From Anabaena sp. FACHB-1237 (lineage in GTDB: Bacteria > Cyanobacteriota > Cyanobacteriia > Cyanobacteriales > Nostocaceae), in NCBI RefSeq assembly GCF_014696225.1, contig NZ_JACJPV010000012.1:1-64000 (forward strand): a stretch of DNA of 64,000 nt, given 5' to 3'. The position numbers and the translations under genes were made by a program. Positions 38,400 to 48,640 of the stretch are shown here, piece by piece (the first letter of the stretch is position 1; the number at the start of each line of letters is the position of its first letter). Under the pieces are notes generated by a model. That model did not search any database. It worked only from the letters and a program-made list of their open reading frames with translations, and was not told the origin of the DNA.

Positions 38400-38452
38400 T
38401 ACAGCATATTCCATCTACATGAGGTAGACTATGAACACAGCAAGATGTCTAT
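38400..38452. mobile_element. MITE family B, truncated copy
   Basis: The left 53 bases of family B (TACAGCATATTCCATCTA, GAGGTAGACTATGAACACAGC) end abruptly at GATGTCTATTTA and run into a TnpB-tail remnant. Confidence 0.75.
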
Positions 38453-38465
38453 TTAGGTAGCATCA

Positions 38466-38516
38466 GTCAGTGAAGCGTCAAGAATCACCGTGCCTTTAGG
38501 TCGGTGAGTATGTCAA
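38466..38516 (+). pseudogene. TnpB C-terminal remnant with IS200/IS605-type right-end hairpin
   Basis: The frame VSEASRITVPLGR-stop (38466-38507) matches the usual TnpB tail. The DNA around CACCGTGCCTTTAGGTCGGTG folds into a hairpin like those at the right end of IS200/IS605-type elements. Nothing of the rest of tnpB remains upstream. Confidence 0.5.
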
Positions 38517-38864
38517 AAGGTTTTCCGAGTTTTGCTAAAATTTCTTTAGAATTGTACGGTATTGCTCTGTCAACTAACTATCATCCAAATTAATTAAAAT
38601 ACAAACTATGTAATTTAATATAGACACTATTACATTTAAGAATAACTAAACTAGCTAGTGGATAGTATACCTGTGCGATAATTAATCTAGGAACGTTCTA
38701 TGGAAGGTCTCTACAGGGGTTGTAGAAAACGCATATTTAATTATCACAAGATGTCTAGTATATTAGAGGATTGGAAAACAGAAAAAGAAGTTTTCAGACT
38801 GTTTTCTTTGCCCAAAGTGAGTTATTTTAGCAGAAAATGTTGTGAATCAAGTAGGTGTGAAATC

Positions 38865-39095
38865 ATGGAATTAACCCTAGAAAATGTAGAAACTGTATTA
38901 GACGAAATGCGCCCTTATCTGATGTCCGATGGCGGTAATGTGGAAGTGGTGGAGTTGGACGGACCCATTGTCAAACTACGGTTACAAGGGGCTTGTGGTT
39001 CTTGTCCTAGTTCCACCATGACTTTGAGAATGGGTTTAGAACGTCGTTTAAAGGAAATGATTCCTGAAATTTCTGAAGTAGAACAAGTTGTTTAA
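38865..39095 (+). CDS. NifU-like Fe-S scaffold (Nfu)
   Basis: A 76-residue protein that is a stand-alone NifU C-terminal domain. The cluster-binding motif is C44-GSC47 ([16 protein letters not shown]). It would assemble and pass on 4Fe-4S clusters, such as those of photosystem I. I chose ATG 38865; the frame extends upstream to 38700 but those residues come from repeat DNA. The 38391-38864 spacer is otherwise taken up by mobile-element remnants. Confidence 0.94.
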   Translation: MELTLENVETVLDEMRPYLMSDGGNVEVVELDGPIVKLRLQGACGSCPSSTMTLRMGLERRLKEMIPEISEVEQVV

Positions 39096-39220
39096 GTGAT
39101 TTAATCTTGCTTTAGGAATAAGATTATAGGTGATTGGTGATAGGTGATTGGTAAAATTCTTCCTAGTCTATCACCTATTACCTGTTAACTTCCACCTATT
39201 ACTTTATTTTTTAACACCTT

Positions 39221-41452
39221 ATGTCTTATCCTCTTTACGTTGCATTTATTTGGCATCAACATCAACCTTTATATAAGTGTCCTGAAAACGGTACTGTTAG
39301 CATTAGTCAACAATATCGTTTACCTTGGGTAAGATTACATGGTACTAAGGATTATTTGGATTTAGTTTTATTGTTATCAAAGTATCCTAAGCTGCATCAA
39401 ACTGTAAATTTAGTACCCTCTTTAATTTTGCAGTTAGAAGATTATATTGCAGGTACGGCTTTAGATCCCTATTTAACTGCTAGTTTAACTCCTGTGGAAA
39501 AGTTAAAACAGGAACAAAAGGAGTTTATTGTTGACCATTTCTTTGACGCGAATCATCATACCTTGATTGATCCTCATCCTCGTTATGCTCAACTATATCA
39601 TCAAAAACAGCAGCAAGGACGAGGTTGGTGTTTACAGAATTGGGACTTGTCAGATTATGGTGATTTACTAGCTTGGCATAATTTAGCATGGATTGATCCG
39701 TTGTTTTGGGATGATCCAGAAATTGCAATGTGGTTAGAAAAAGGTCGTAATTTTAGTTTAGGCGATCGCCAACGCATTTATTCCAAACAAAAAGAAATCC
39801 TCAGTCGCATTATTCCCCAACATCGGGAAATGCAACACAGAGGACAACTGGAAATTACTACCACACCATATACCCATCCCATTTTGCCACTATTAGCAGA
39901 TAGTAACGCCGGACGAGTAGCAGTGCCGCAAATGACATTACCCCATCATCGCTTTCAATGGTCTGAAGATATTCCCCGACATTTGCGAAAGTCTTGGGAT
40001 TTATATATAAATAAGTTTGGACAAGAACCAAAAGGTTTATGGCCATCAGAACAGTCTGTAAGTCCTGAAATATTACCTTATATTGCTAAACAAGGTTTTA
40101 AATGGATATGTTCTGATGAAGCTGTATTAGGATGGTCATTAAAACATTTCTTCCATCGAGATGGTGCGGGAAATCTAGAACAACCAGAATTATTATATCG
40201 TCCCTATCGTTTAGAAACTCCTGCGGGAGATTTATCCATAGTATTTCGTGATCACAGATTATCAGATTTAATCGGTTTTACCTACGGAGCAATGTCCACC
40301 AAAAATGCCGTGTCAAATTTAATTGGACATTTGCAAGCGATCGCCAAAATGCAAAATAATAGTTCTAGTAGTCAACCTTGGTTAGTCACAATTGCTTTAG
40401 ATGGAGAAAACTGCTGGGAATTTTACCCCCAAGACGGTAAAGACTTCCTAGAAACACTCTATGAAACCTTGAGCAATACCCCCAACCTCCAACTAGTCAC
40501 AGTTTCCGAATACCTGGAAAAATACCCTCCTCAAGCTACCATCCCCAGTCAACAACTCCATAGCGGATCCTGGGTAGACGGCAATTTTACCACATGGATC
40601 GGAGATCCAGCAAAAAACCGCGCCTGGGATTATTTAACCCAAGCAAGACAAGTATTAGCAAATCATCCCGAAGCTACGGAAGAAAATAACCCCGCAGCAT
40701 GGGAAGCATTATACGCCGCAGAAGGATCAGATTGGTTTTGGTGGTTTGGAGAAGGACATACTTCTAATCAAGATGCAATGTTTGATAAACTATTTAGAGA
40801 ACATCTCATAGGACTGTATCAAGCACTGAATGAACCGATACCACCATACTTATATAAACCAGTAGAAGCGCATATTGCTAAAACAGACAGACGACCAGAG
40901 GGTTTTATTCATCCAACTATAGACGGCTACGGTGACGAGCAAGACTGGGATAGAGCGGGAAGGATTGAAATTGGAGGTGCGCGAGGAACAATGCACAGTA
41001 GTGGCGTTATCCAGCGATTATGGTATGGAGTAGATCATCTGAATTTTTACTTACGAGTAGATATAAAAAATGGAGTGATCCCAGGAAAAGACTTACCCAG
41101 AGAATTAAATCTATTATGGTATTATCCAGATAGAACCATGATTAATAGTCCCATACCCTTAGCAGATGTTCCAGATATTGCACCAACGAATTATTTATAC
41201 CATCATCACTTAGAAATTGACTTATTGACACAATGTGTACAATTTCGAGAAGCGGGAGATCATTATCAATGGTATCCTCGTGTAACTCGGGCTCAAGTAG
41301 CATTCAATAATTGTATAGAGATAGCAGTACCTTGGGCTGATTTGCAAGTACCGCCAGATTATCCGTTAAGATTAATTGTGGTATCATCTGAGGATGGGTG
41401 TTTTCAGAATTATTTACCGGAAAATGGGTTAATTCCCATTGATGTTCCTTAA
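39221..41452 (+). CDS. glycoside hydrolase family 57 protein
   Basis: A 743-residue GH57 enzyme. The N-terminal motif HQHQP (IWHQHQPLYKC), the nucleophile region GLWPSEQSVS (putative Glu in WPSEQS) and IALDGENCWEFY with the acid/base Asp are visible. The C-terminal half (from about residue 560) has a beta-rich DOMON-like part. Members act on alpha-glucans such as amylopullulan or maltodextrin. A link to glycogen turnover with glgB is plausible. Upstream is a heptamer repeat (GGTGATTGGTGATAG). Confidence 0.92.
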   Translation: MSYPLYVAFIWHQHQPLYKCPENGTVSISQQYRLPWVRLHGTKDYLDLVLLLSKYPKLHQTVNLVPSLILQLEDYIAGTALDPYLTASLTPVEKLKQEQKEFIVDHFFDANHHTLIDPHPRYAQLYHQKQQQGRGWCLQNWDLSDYGDLLAWHNLAWIDPLFWDDPEIAMWLEKGRNFSLGDRQRIYSKQKEILSRIIPQHREMQHRGQLEITTTPYTHPILPLLADSNAGRVAVPQMTLPHHRFQWSEDIPRHLRKSWDLYINKFGQEPKGLWPSEQSVSPEILPYIAKQGFKWICSDEAVLGWSLKHFFHRDGAGNLEQPELLYRPYRLETPAGDLSIVFRDHRLSDLIGFTYGAMSTKNAVSNLIGHLQAIAKMQNNSSSSQPWLVTIALDGENCWEFYPQDGKDFLETLYETLSNTPNLQLVTVSEYLEKYPPQATIPSQQLHSGSWVDGNFTTWIGDPAKNRAWDYLTQARQVLANHPEATEENNPAAWEALYAAEGSDWFWWFGEGHTSNQDAMFDKLFREHLIGLYQALNEPIPPYLYKPVEAHIAKTDRRPEGFIHPTIDGYGDEQDWDRAGRIEIGGARGTMHSSGVIQRLWYGVDHLNFYLRVDIKNGVIPGKDLPRELNLLWYYPDRTMINSPIPLADVPDIAPTNYLYHHHLEIDLLTQCVQFREAGDHYQWYPRVTRAQVAFNNCIEIAVPWADLQVPPDYPLRLIVVSSEDGCFQNYLPENGLIPIDVP

Positions 41453-42069
41453 TATCCATATACCCGCCACTTGTAAAATTATGGTTGCTATTTGAGAATT
41501 TTAGGTGATTCTTTTTTAAGATTGCAAAATTAATTACTAGGGACAATTCATGAATTGTCCCTACAAGGGTTTAAGTTGAGCGATTCATAAGGAGTGCCAT
41601 CTCTACGAGACTCGTCAGAAATACGCTATCACGCTTATCTTCCCAAACAGCGATCGCTTAGAAAACCGTACCTTCTTTGGTTTTCAAGCGCGTGGTGATA
41701 CAGAACCGTGATCAGATAGAGATGTACTGGTAGTTCTGAAATCTCCCGTTATTTCAGGTAAATGAACCACATTTTGACTCTGGTTTCGCGCATCAGCGAA
41801 GCGAAGAACTTGCGTTAGATGCAAAGTTTCAAATTTTGAATTTCTTAATTTCATACCTGAGTTCAGCAATACCAGAATGAGAAGTCTTGAAACATAAGAG
41901 GATATATAAGCTGTTGTGCTTTTAACTTGAATAATTAATACAAGCAAGATGCTTGTGCTACTGTAACTTCAGGTTTTTTAATTATACAGTGAGTGCTGCA
42001 CATTAGCTTAACAATCCTAAAAAGACTCAGATACCCAACTTCTTAAACAAGATGAATATCTCAATCATC
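41453..42069. other. repeat-rich spacer between convergent genes
   Basis: It holds the palindrome TAGGGACAATTCATGAATTGTCCCTACA (about 41540-41566), GCGAT-type palindromes (about 41578-41665), and a full MITE C copy at 41907-42010. A frame at 41684-41947 on the minus strand runs through these repeats and is not credible. Confidence 0.6.
41907..42010. mobile_element. MITE family C, 104 bp
   Basis: From TAAGCTGTTGTGCTTTTAAC to GCTGCACATTAGCTTA. It is nearly identical to the copy at 48889-48992 and inverted relative to 28002-28105. Confidence 0.87.
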
Positions 42070-43023
42070 TTATCTTTTATTCACACCACTTACCCGCAAA
42101 ACATCACTCATCGTTGCACAATAATTAGGCAAATTAAACTTACTTGGATTCACCACATTAGCATAACTAAAATGACGATAATTCATACAAAATCTATCCC
42201 ATTCCGCCATTTGAATCTTGAAAACTGCAATAATTAAATTTGCTAAACCCAAAGATAAAGGAATACGAAAATAGATTTTTTTACCTAAATATTCACAGAC
42301 TTGGGCAATAGCATCATTAGCAGTTAATCGAGATTGTCCTAACACTAACCTCCGTTGTTCTTGACTTGCTAGAGGATGTTCTATTAAATGTTTAACTACA
42401 GTAGCAATATCTTTACCATGAATAAAATGAAAACTACCATCTGCTGCTAAAAATCTGATAATATTAATATATTTCGTGACTTCAGGAATACCAGAAGTTA
42501 AATGAGAGTAGGGTTTTTGCTGATCTCCTCCTAATACCAAAGTCGGAAAAACAGTAGTTATTTTCGGATAAATTGCCAATTGATCTAAAGTTTGCAAACA
42601 TTTATATTTAGAACTAATATAATCTGTACCAATTTCTCCCGCTTCCGGTAATGGTTGATTTTCACTATCCAAAACACTCGCAGTAGAAAAATATATTACC
42701 TGTTCACATTTTTCAGGATTTAATAAATTCATTAAAACCTTAGTTTTCGTGACATTAACATTAAAAGTTTCCTCTCCTCCCCAAGCAGTAGCAGTTAATA
42801 TAGCCACATCAATAGTTGATAATAAATCTGCAAATTGTTCAATAGTTTGCATATCTCCAGTTAAAACATGAACATCCTCACGTTTATGAATATCAACTTG
42901 TAATTTTTGCGGGTTTCTGACTAATAAATATACTTCATAATTAGGATCTGCAATTAACACTTCACTGATATAATGACCAATACAGCCACTTGCACCTGTT
43001 AATAAAACTCGTTTTTTAGTCAT
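42070..43023 (-). CDS. NAD-dependent epimerase/SDR-family protein
   Basis: A 317-residue extended SDR. The dinucleotide motif is VLLTGASGCIGHYISEVL at the N-terminus; STASVL and the YISSKYKCLQTL stretch carry the catalytic Tyr-x3-Lys-like pair. The ATG at 43023 puts the Rossmann motif close to the start, and a longer frame to 43098 is not supported. Substrate is unknown: sugars, or lipids given the divergent lipoxygenase gene 200 bases away. Confidence 0.85.
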   Translation of the reverse strand: MTKKRVLLTGASGCIGHYISEVLIADPNYEVYLLVRNPQKLQVDIHKREDVHVLTGDMQTIEQFADLLSTIDVAILTATAWGGEETFNVNVTKTKVLMNLLNPEKCEQVIYFSTASVLDSENQPLPEAGEIGTDYISSKYKCLQTLDQLAIYPKITTVFPTLVLGGDQQKPYSHLTSGIPEVTKYINIIRFLAADGSFHFIHGKDIATVVKHLIEHPLASQEQRRLVLGQSRLTANDAIAQVCEYLGKKIYFRIPLSLGLANLIIAVFKIQMAEWDRFCMNYRHFSYANVVNPSKFNLPNYCATMSDVLRVSGVNKR

Positions 43024-43222
43024 AAAGGTAAAAATTTTGGTTAAAATTAAGTCACTTTGGACAATAATATACCATAATGTCCTCATATCTGTGATCAATT
43101 AGGGATCTGACTCTGGTTATCCCCAAATCTTAAAAATCTCTAAAATTTGCCAAAAAACCATCCCTAAACCCGATAATTACTTACAAACTTAAACACAAAC
43201 TTAACAGCAAAAATAGCATATT

Positions 43223-44953
43223 ATGAACTTACAGAAAACCACCAAACCAGAGAACGCTTATCAATGGGAAAAAACATATACTAATCTGCCTGGACACATT
43301 AAAGGAGTTCCCAAAGGACAAGGGTTTAGTTTACAAAAGTTATTACTTTTTTTATTTACCACAATTAAAGGAATTTTAGGATTATTAACAGCGCAATTTT
43401 TGCATATATTTCCTTATTTATGGGATAAAATATCCCACAGAGAATTAATACTTACAGGTACAGCAGATTTAGGACTAAAAGCAATTTTTGCAGAATTTAA
43501 TAACTGGAATAACTTTCAAGAGTTTCACGATTTTTTTCAACCTTGGACATTTTTCAAAGAACCAGATATTTCCTATGAATGGCAAGATGATATAGAATTT
43601 GGACGACAAAGATTAAATGGTTTAAATCCAATTTCTATCCGTAAATGTAAACTTGAAGACATTGATATTCAAGGTAAATTTCCCGTTACAGACGAAATTG
43701 TTAATCCAATACAAAAGAAAACTGTCAATCTGCAAACAGCTTTAGAAAACCAGTGTTTATATATTTTAGAATATCCTATTTTAGATGATATTCTCAACAG
43801 TGAAGTTGAAGATCAATTAGGTAGATATATTCAATCTCCCATTTGTTTACTATATTTAGATGAACAAAAAGATTTAATCCCTATTGCGATTCAAGTACAG
43901 TATGAAAGTGAAGATAGAACAACCAAAACTAATCGCATTATTACCCCAAAAACACGCCAAGAATGGTTAGCAGCTAAAATAGCAGTATCTAGTGCAGATG
44001 CAGCTTATCAAGGTATTATTTCCCATCTACTTTATACCCATTTAATTATTGAACCATTTGCAGTTAGTACTTATCGCAAATTATCACCAGATCACATTAT
44101 TTATCAACTATTAACACCTCATTATTTTAATACTTTTGCTATTAATAATATGGCACGGAGTACATTTTTAGGTAGAGGTGGATTTTTTGATATAACTGGT
44201 TCTCTCGGTTATACAGGATCTAATAAATTACTTGATAGAGGTTATAACGGTTATGCTGATAAAATTCAACCATTACAATTCTATCAATTAGCATTACCCT
44301 ATAGTTTAGCATCTCGTGATGTTTTAGATTTACCAAATTACTATTATCGTGATGATGCTTTATTACTTTGGAATGCTCTTAAAAAGTATATTACTGAAGT
44401 GATTAACATTAAATATAAAACTGATGATGATGTAATTCATGACAAACAAATCCAAAATTGGAAACAAGAAATTATTACCGTTGGTAACATTAAGGGGTTA
44501 CTTCCACCAGAGAAAAATAATGAATTGAACACTATTCAAGACTTAATTGAAGTTGTTACAAATATCATTTTTACAGCCACAGCACAACACGCAGCAGTTA
44601 ATTTTGGACAATATGATTATGCAGCATGGATACCAAATAATCCTTTTGCTCTTTATCAAACTTTTCAAGATAGTCCGACAAAAATTGATCCTATTCAACT
44701 ATTACCAAATCGTTTCCAAAGTATCCAGCAAATTGTGTTAGTTAAGGTGCTAACTATGTCTCCTCCCCATTCTAGTGACTCGTTATTAACATTAGAAAAT
44801 CCTTTTCGTGATGGGTTAGCAAGAACAGCATTTCAAAAATTACAAACTCAATTAGTGGATATTGAAGATCAAATTAATATTCGCAATAGTTCTATCAAGA
44901 AACCTTACACCTATTTATTACCTTCTCTTATTCCTCAAAGCATTGCAATATAG
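43223..44953 (+). CDS. lipoxygenase (bacterial mini-LOX)
   Basis: A 576-residue lipoxygenase catalytic domain without the N-terminal PLAT domain. The non-haem iron ligands can be placed: H268 and H273 (SHLLYTHLIIEPFA, H-x4-H), H456 and N460 (HAAVNFGQYDY), and the C-terminal I576. LOX enzymes insert O2 into polyunsaturated fatty acids to make hydroperoxides, precursors of oxylipins. It is shorter than plant LOX by 250 or so residues. The neighbour is a divergent SDR gene, which may or may not be functionally linked. LOX genes are patchy in cyanobacteria. Confidence 0.92.
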   Translation: MNLQKTTKPENAYQWEKTYTNLPGHIKGVPKGQGFSLQKLLLFLFTTIKGILGLLTAQFLHIFPYLWDKISHRELILTGTADLGLKAIFAEFNNWNNFQEFHDFFQPWTFFKEPDISYEWQDDIEFGRQRLNGLNPISIRKCKLEDIDIQGKFPVTDEIVNPIQKKTVNLQTALENQCLYILEYPILDDILNSEVEDQLGRYIQSPICLLYLDEQKDLIPIAIQVQYESEDRTTKTNRIITPKTRQEWLAAKIAVSSADAAYQGIISHLLYTHLIIEPFAVSTYRKLSPDHIIYQLLTPHYFNTFAINNMARSTFLGRGGFFDITGSLGYTGSNKLLDRGYNGYADKIQPLQFYQLALPYSLASRDVLDLPNYYYRDDALLLWNALKKYITEVINIKYKTDDDVIHDKQIQNWKQEIITVGNIKGLLPPEKNNELNTIQDLIEVVTNIIFTATAQHAAVNFGQYDYAAWIPNNPFALYQTFQDSPTKIDPIQLLPNRFQSIQQIVLVKVLTMSPPHSSDSLLTLENPFRDGLARTAFQKLQTQLVDIEDQINIRNSSIKKPYTYLLPSLIPQSIAI

Positions 44954-44971
44954 GTAATTGACTCCTGCGGA

Positions 44972-45478
44972 TATCCGTAGTTGCGCTTCACCGCAAAAGA
45001 GCTAAAGCTCAACTACATTTTTTATTGTATCCGTAGTTGCATTTCAGCACCATTAGGAGCTAAAGCTCAACTACATTTTTTATTGTATCCGTAGTTGCAT
45101 TTCAGCACCATTAGGAGCTAAAGCTTAACTACATTTTTTATTGTATCCGTAGTTGCATTTCAGCACCATTAGGAGCTAAAGCTCAACTACATTTTTTATT
45201 GTATCCCTAGTTACGCTTCAGCGCAAAAGAGCTAAAGCTCAACTACATTTTTTATTGTATTCGCAGTTACGCTTCAGCGCAAAAGAGCTAAAGCTCAACT
45301 ACATTTTTTATTGTATTCGCAGTTACGCTTCAGCGCAAAAGAGCTAAAGCTCAACTACATTTTTTATTGTATCCGCAGTTGCGCTTCAGCGCAAAAGAGC
45401 TAAAGCTCAACTACATTTTTTATTGTATCCGCAGTTGCACTTCAGCACCATTAGGAGCTAAAGCTCAACTACATTTTT
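44972..45478. repeat. nine-copy tandem repeat of 56-58-bp hairpin units
   Basis: Nine units, each of the form (T)ATCCGTAGTTGCGCTTCAGC, then GCAAAAGA or ACCATTAGGA, then GCTAAAGCTCAACTAC and ATTTTTTATTG. The two arms pair as a 16-bp stem with two or so mismatches, so each unit makes a hairpin plus T-run. A single diverged unit occurs again after the next gene (46025-46071). Confidence 0.93.
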
Positions 45479-45530
45479 ATTCAGTTTTTCGCTATAATAT
45501 TAGCAAGTCTAGTTACAATTTCTCCAAGAT

Positions 45531-46019
45531 ATGAAAACAGAAATACCCACTTTACAACCAACTTCTAAAGAAATCCCAACTCTATATGATCAAGATTATT
45601 ACCTATGGTTAAAAACTACTATTAATCAATTGCGTACTAGACAATTTACTGCTGTTGATTTAGATAATTTATTGGAAGAATTAGAAATTATGGGTAGAAG
45701 TGAAAAAAGGGCAATTGAAAGTTTATTAATTAAACTGCTTGAACATCTTTTAAAACTTCAATGTTGGGAAAGTGAAAGAGAAAGAAATCAAGGACATTGG
45801 CAAGGTGAAATTATAGAATTTCGGAGACAAATTAAAAGATATATTCAAGATAGTCCTAGTTTAAAACCTTATATTTTAGATATCTTTGATGAATGTTATC
45901 AAGATGCTAGAAAACAGGTTAGTTATCGCTCTCAATTACCCCTTGATATATTTCCTATTATCCCCATTGGTTCTTTAGAACAAATTCTTGATGAAAATTG
46001 GTTTCCTGTGGTTTGTTAG
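45531..46019 (+). CDS. DUF29 family protein
   Basis: A 162-residue DUF29 protein, with LYDQDYYLWLKTTINQLRTRQFTAVDLDNLLEELEIMGRSEKRAIESLL as the family core, then KLQCWESERERNQGHWQ. The family is abundant and highly copied in cyanobacteria, often near repeats, and its function is unknown. It lies directly after the nine-copy repeat and is followed by one stray unit, as if placed inside the array. Confidence 0.9.
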   Translation: MKTEIPTLQPTSKEIPTLYDQDYYLWLKTTINQLRTRQFTAVDLDNLLEELEIMGRSEKRAIESLLIKLLEHLLKLQCWESERERNQGHWQGEIIEFRRQIKRYIQDSPSLKPYILDIFDECYQDARKQVSYRSQLPLDIFPIIPIGSLEQILDENWFPVVC

Positions 46020-46427
46020 TAAAAGCTGTAGTTGCACTTCAGCGCATTTATTAGCTAAATTTCAACTACGATGAAAATTAGTTTCCTCAATTTTAATAGT
46101 GAATTGATTTTCAATAAAATCTTATATATAACCATTCCTATTCAAGTCAGTTACAAGCAGCAATAATTGAACGCAGATGGACGCATATAAACGCAGATAA
46201 TTTTGTACTTCATTAGACTGGGAAACGCTATATTCTCTAATTCTTTTAAATCCTCAAATCCTAGATATCTTAATTCTGATATAGCGATATGCATTTGAAT
46301 AATATACAGAATTTAGCTAAGAAATCATACAGGACTTTTAACTCTGTTCCCTGCCATAACCAAATTCTTAACTTATTACTATATAATGTTATAAAAGTTA
46401 ACAAATCATTAATTAAGAGCAATAACA
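46020..46427. other. spacer before msrA
   Basis: It contains the single diverged hairpin unit at 46025-46071 and an ACGCAGATGGACGCATATAAACGCAGATAA repeat at about 46170-46200. The rest is AT-rich. No gene is seen. Confidence 0.5.
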
Positions 46428-47084
46428 ATGGGATTATTCGGATTTGGTAAAAAAGCAACAATGCCTACTCCTGAACAAGCATTACCAGGACGAGCTACAA
46501 AAATGCCTGTACCTGCCAAACACTATGTTAATAAAAACCCTCTACAACCACCTTTTAATGATGGTTTAGAAACTGCCATGTTTGGTTTAGGTTGTTTTTG
46601 GGGTGCAGAACGCAAATTTTGGCAACAAGAAGGAGTTTATACCACTGCTGTAGGTTATGCGGCTGGTTACACTCCTAATCCGACTTATCACGAAGTTTGT
46701 ACTGGTTTAACAGGTCACAATGAGGTTGTATTAGTTGTATTTGATCCAAAAGTAATTAGTTATGCCCAACTTTTAAAAGTATTTTGGGAAAGTCATAACC
46801 CAACTCAAGGTATGCGTCAGGGTAATGATACGGGTACTCAATACCGTTCAGGTATTTATGTGTATTCTGATGTTCAAAAGCAGTTAGCAATAAGTTCTTT
46901 ATCTGCTTATCAAGAGGCTTTAACTGCTGCTGGTTATGGAAAAATTACCACAGAAATTTTAGATGCCCCTGAATTTTACTATGCTGAAGATTATCATCAG
47001 CAATATTTAGCAAAAAACCCCGGTGGTTATTGTGGTTTAGGTGGTACTAATGTGGCTTGTCCTATTGGTGTGACAATTAGCTAA
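46428..47084 (+). CDS. msrA: peptide-methionine (S)-S-oxide reductase
   Basis: MsrA repairs oxidised methionine in proteins. The 218-residue protein has the catalytic C56 in [49 protein letters not shown] and [15 protein letters not shown] are typical. The N-terminal 40 residues ([20 protein letters not shown]) are an extension common in cyanobacteria. It is monocistronic. Confidence 0.96.
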   Translation: MGLFGFGKKATMPTPEQALPGRATKMPVPAKHYVNKNPLQPPFNDGLETAMFGLGCFWGAERKFWQQEGVYTTAVGYAAGYTPNPTYHEVCTGLTGHNEVVLVVFDPKVISYAQLLKVFWESHNPTQGMRQGNDTGTQYRSGIYVYSDVQKQLAISSLSAYQEALTAAGYGKITTEILDAPEFYYAEDYHQQYLAKNPGGYCGLGGTNVACPIGVTIS

Positions 47085-47259
47085 TCATAGATATTGGGAT
47101 AAACTTTGGTGCGTGATACTAGCGCTAACGCACCCTACTGGCTAGGATAATTTTCCAGAAGTTGAAAAAACTCTTAAGATTGAAGTAACAATTACGTTAC
47201 AATGAATATTACGCTTCTATTAAATTGATTAGCTGATACCCAAATTAGGAGGATGATAT

Positions 47260-48333
47260 ATGGCGCTTGTACCTATGCGGCTACTTTTAGATCACGCTGC
47301 TGAACACGGTTACGGCATTCCCGCTTTTAATGTTAATAACTTAGAGCAGATTCAAGCAATCATGAAAGCTGCGGATGAAACTGATAGCCCGGTAATTTTA
47401 CAGGCTTCTCGCGGTGCTCGTAATTATGCTGGGGAAAATTTCTTGCGCCACCTGATTTTGGCAGCAGTAGAAACATATCCTCATATTCCCATTGTCATGC
47501 ACCAAGATCATGGTAATGCTCCTTCTACCTGCTATTCAGCGATTAAGAACAATTTCACTAGTGTGATGATGGATGGTTCTTTACAAGCTGATGCTAAAAC
47601 TCCTGCAAGTTTTGAATATAATGTTGCAGTTACCAAAGAAGTTGTTAATGTAGCCCACTCTTTAGGTGTCAGCGTTGAAGGTGAATTAGGTTGTTTGGGT
47701 TCTTTAGAAACTGGTGCTGGTGAAGCTGAAGATGGTCACGGTTTTGAAGGTACTCTAGACCATTCTCAATTGTTAACTGATCCTGATGAAGCTGTTAGCT
47801 TTGTAGAAGCTACTCAAGTGGATGCTTTAGCTGTGGCTATCGGTACTAGTCATGGTGCTTATAAGTTTACTCGTAAGCCCACAGGCGAAATTTTGGCTAT
47901 TAGCCGTATTGAAGAAATTCACCGCCGTTTACCTAATACTCACTTGGTAATGCACGGTTCTTCTTCTGTTCCTGAAGATTTAATTGCGTTAATTAACCAG
48001 TTTGGTGGTGCTATTCCTGAAACCTACGGTGTACCTGTGGAAGAAATCCAAAAAGGTATTAAGAGTGGTGTACGTAAGGTCAATATTGACACTGATAATC
48101 GTTTAGCTATTACTGCTGCTGTTCGTGAAGCGTTAGCTGCTAATCCCAAGGAGTTTGATCCTCGTCACTTCCTCAAGCCTTCTATTAAATATATGCAAAA
48201 GGTTTGTGCTGATCGTTATCAACAGTTTGGTACTGCTGGTAATGCAAGCAAGATTAAGCAAGTTTCTTTAGAAGATTTTGCTGCTAAGTATGCTAAGGGT
48301 GAATTGGTAATGAAGGCTGCTGCTAAGGTTTAA
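47260..48333 (+). CDS. fba: class II fructose-1,6-bisphosphate aldolase
   Basis: Zn-dependent aldolase acting in the Calvin cycle and in glycolysis. The 357-residue protein has [18 protein letters not shown] with D83 and the zinc ligand H84, [17 protein letters not shown] and [10 protein letters not shown], all of the class IIB tetrameric type. A strong AGGAGG ribosome site lies just before the ATG. It is well expressed in most cyanobacteria. The spacer after it contains a candidate RNA. Confidence 0.97.
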   Translation: MALVPMRLLLDHAAEHGYGIPAFNVNNLEQIQAIMKAADETDSPVILQASRGARNYAGENFLRHLILAAVETYPHIPIVMHQDHGNAPSTCYSAIKNNFTSVMMDGSLQADAKTPASFEYNVAVTKEVVNVAHSLGVSVEGELGCLGSLETGAGEAEDGHGFEGTLDHSQLLTDPDEAVSFVEATQVDALAVAIGTSHGAYKFTRKPTGEILAISRIEEIHRRLPNTHLVMHGSSSVPEDLIALINQFGGAIPETYGVPVEEIQKGIKSGVRKVNIDTDNRLAITAAVREALAANPKEFDPRHFLKPSIKYMQKVCADRYQQFGTAGNASKIKQVSLEDFAAKYAKGELVMKAAAKV

Positions 48334-48371
48334 TTTTCTCTATCTTTTTCAGCCATAAATTAGGGTGTAGC

Positions 48372-48640
48372 TAGACTGATAAATGTCTACTTAATGTAAA
48401 GCCCATAGTCCGACTGGGAATTAATTCCCAGTCTTATAGCAAAAGTCATCTTAAAAATGACTAAATAACCAGAATATTTTTTAAATTCTTGAGTTTACTT
48501 GAGTAAAGTTTAGTAACTGTAGAAATTTATTTCTGGGTGGATGTGGAAGTTAAACAAATAAACCATATTTGACACTAATGAGTTAGGCTATATCCCTACC
48601 AATATCAGCTGGGAGATGTTAGAGTTTCCCAGTTTTTTGT
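48372..48640 (+). ncRNA. candidate structured RNA, copy A
   Basis: About 200 bases (48389-48583) are clearly homologous to 51638-51836, another intergenic region. Shared blocks are CCCATAG, GACTGGGAAT, ATAGCAAAA, ATGACTAAATAACCAGAA and AAACAAATAA. The arms between blocks differ but keep their ability to pair: AGAAAT/ATTTCT here versus GCCTGGAA/TTCCAGGC in copy B. A Rho-independent terminator follows at 48609-48638. I could not match it to a named RNA family. Confidence 0.5.
48609..48638 (+). terminator. Rho-independent terminator after candidate RNA A
   Basis: The stem CTGGGA(G) / TTTCCCAG encloses an 8-9 base loop and runs into six T. It could end fba transcripts or a separate small RNA. 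Confidence 0.72.

Noticed and set aside
38700-38864. N-terminal extension of the Nfu-type protein
   Set aside because: The extra 55 residues come from repeat-derived DNA and the family begins at the ATG at 38865.
41684-41947. 87-codon minus-strand frame
   Set aside because: It crosses palindromic repeats and a MITE edge and has no recognisable domain.
44972-45478. Possible CRISPR array
   Set aside because: The units are contiguous and nearly identical along their whole length, with no unique spacers and no cas genes.
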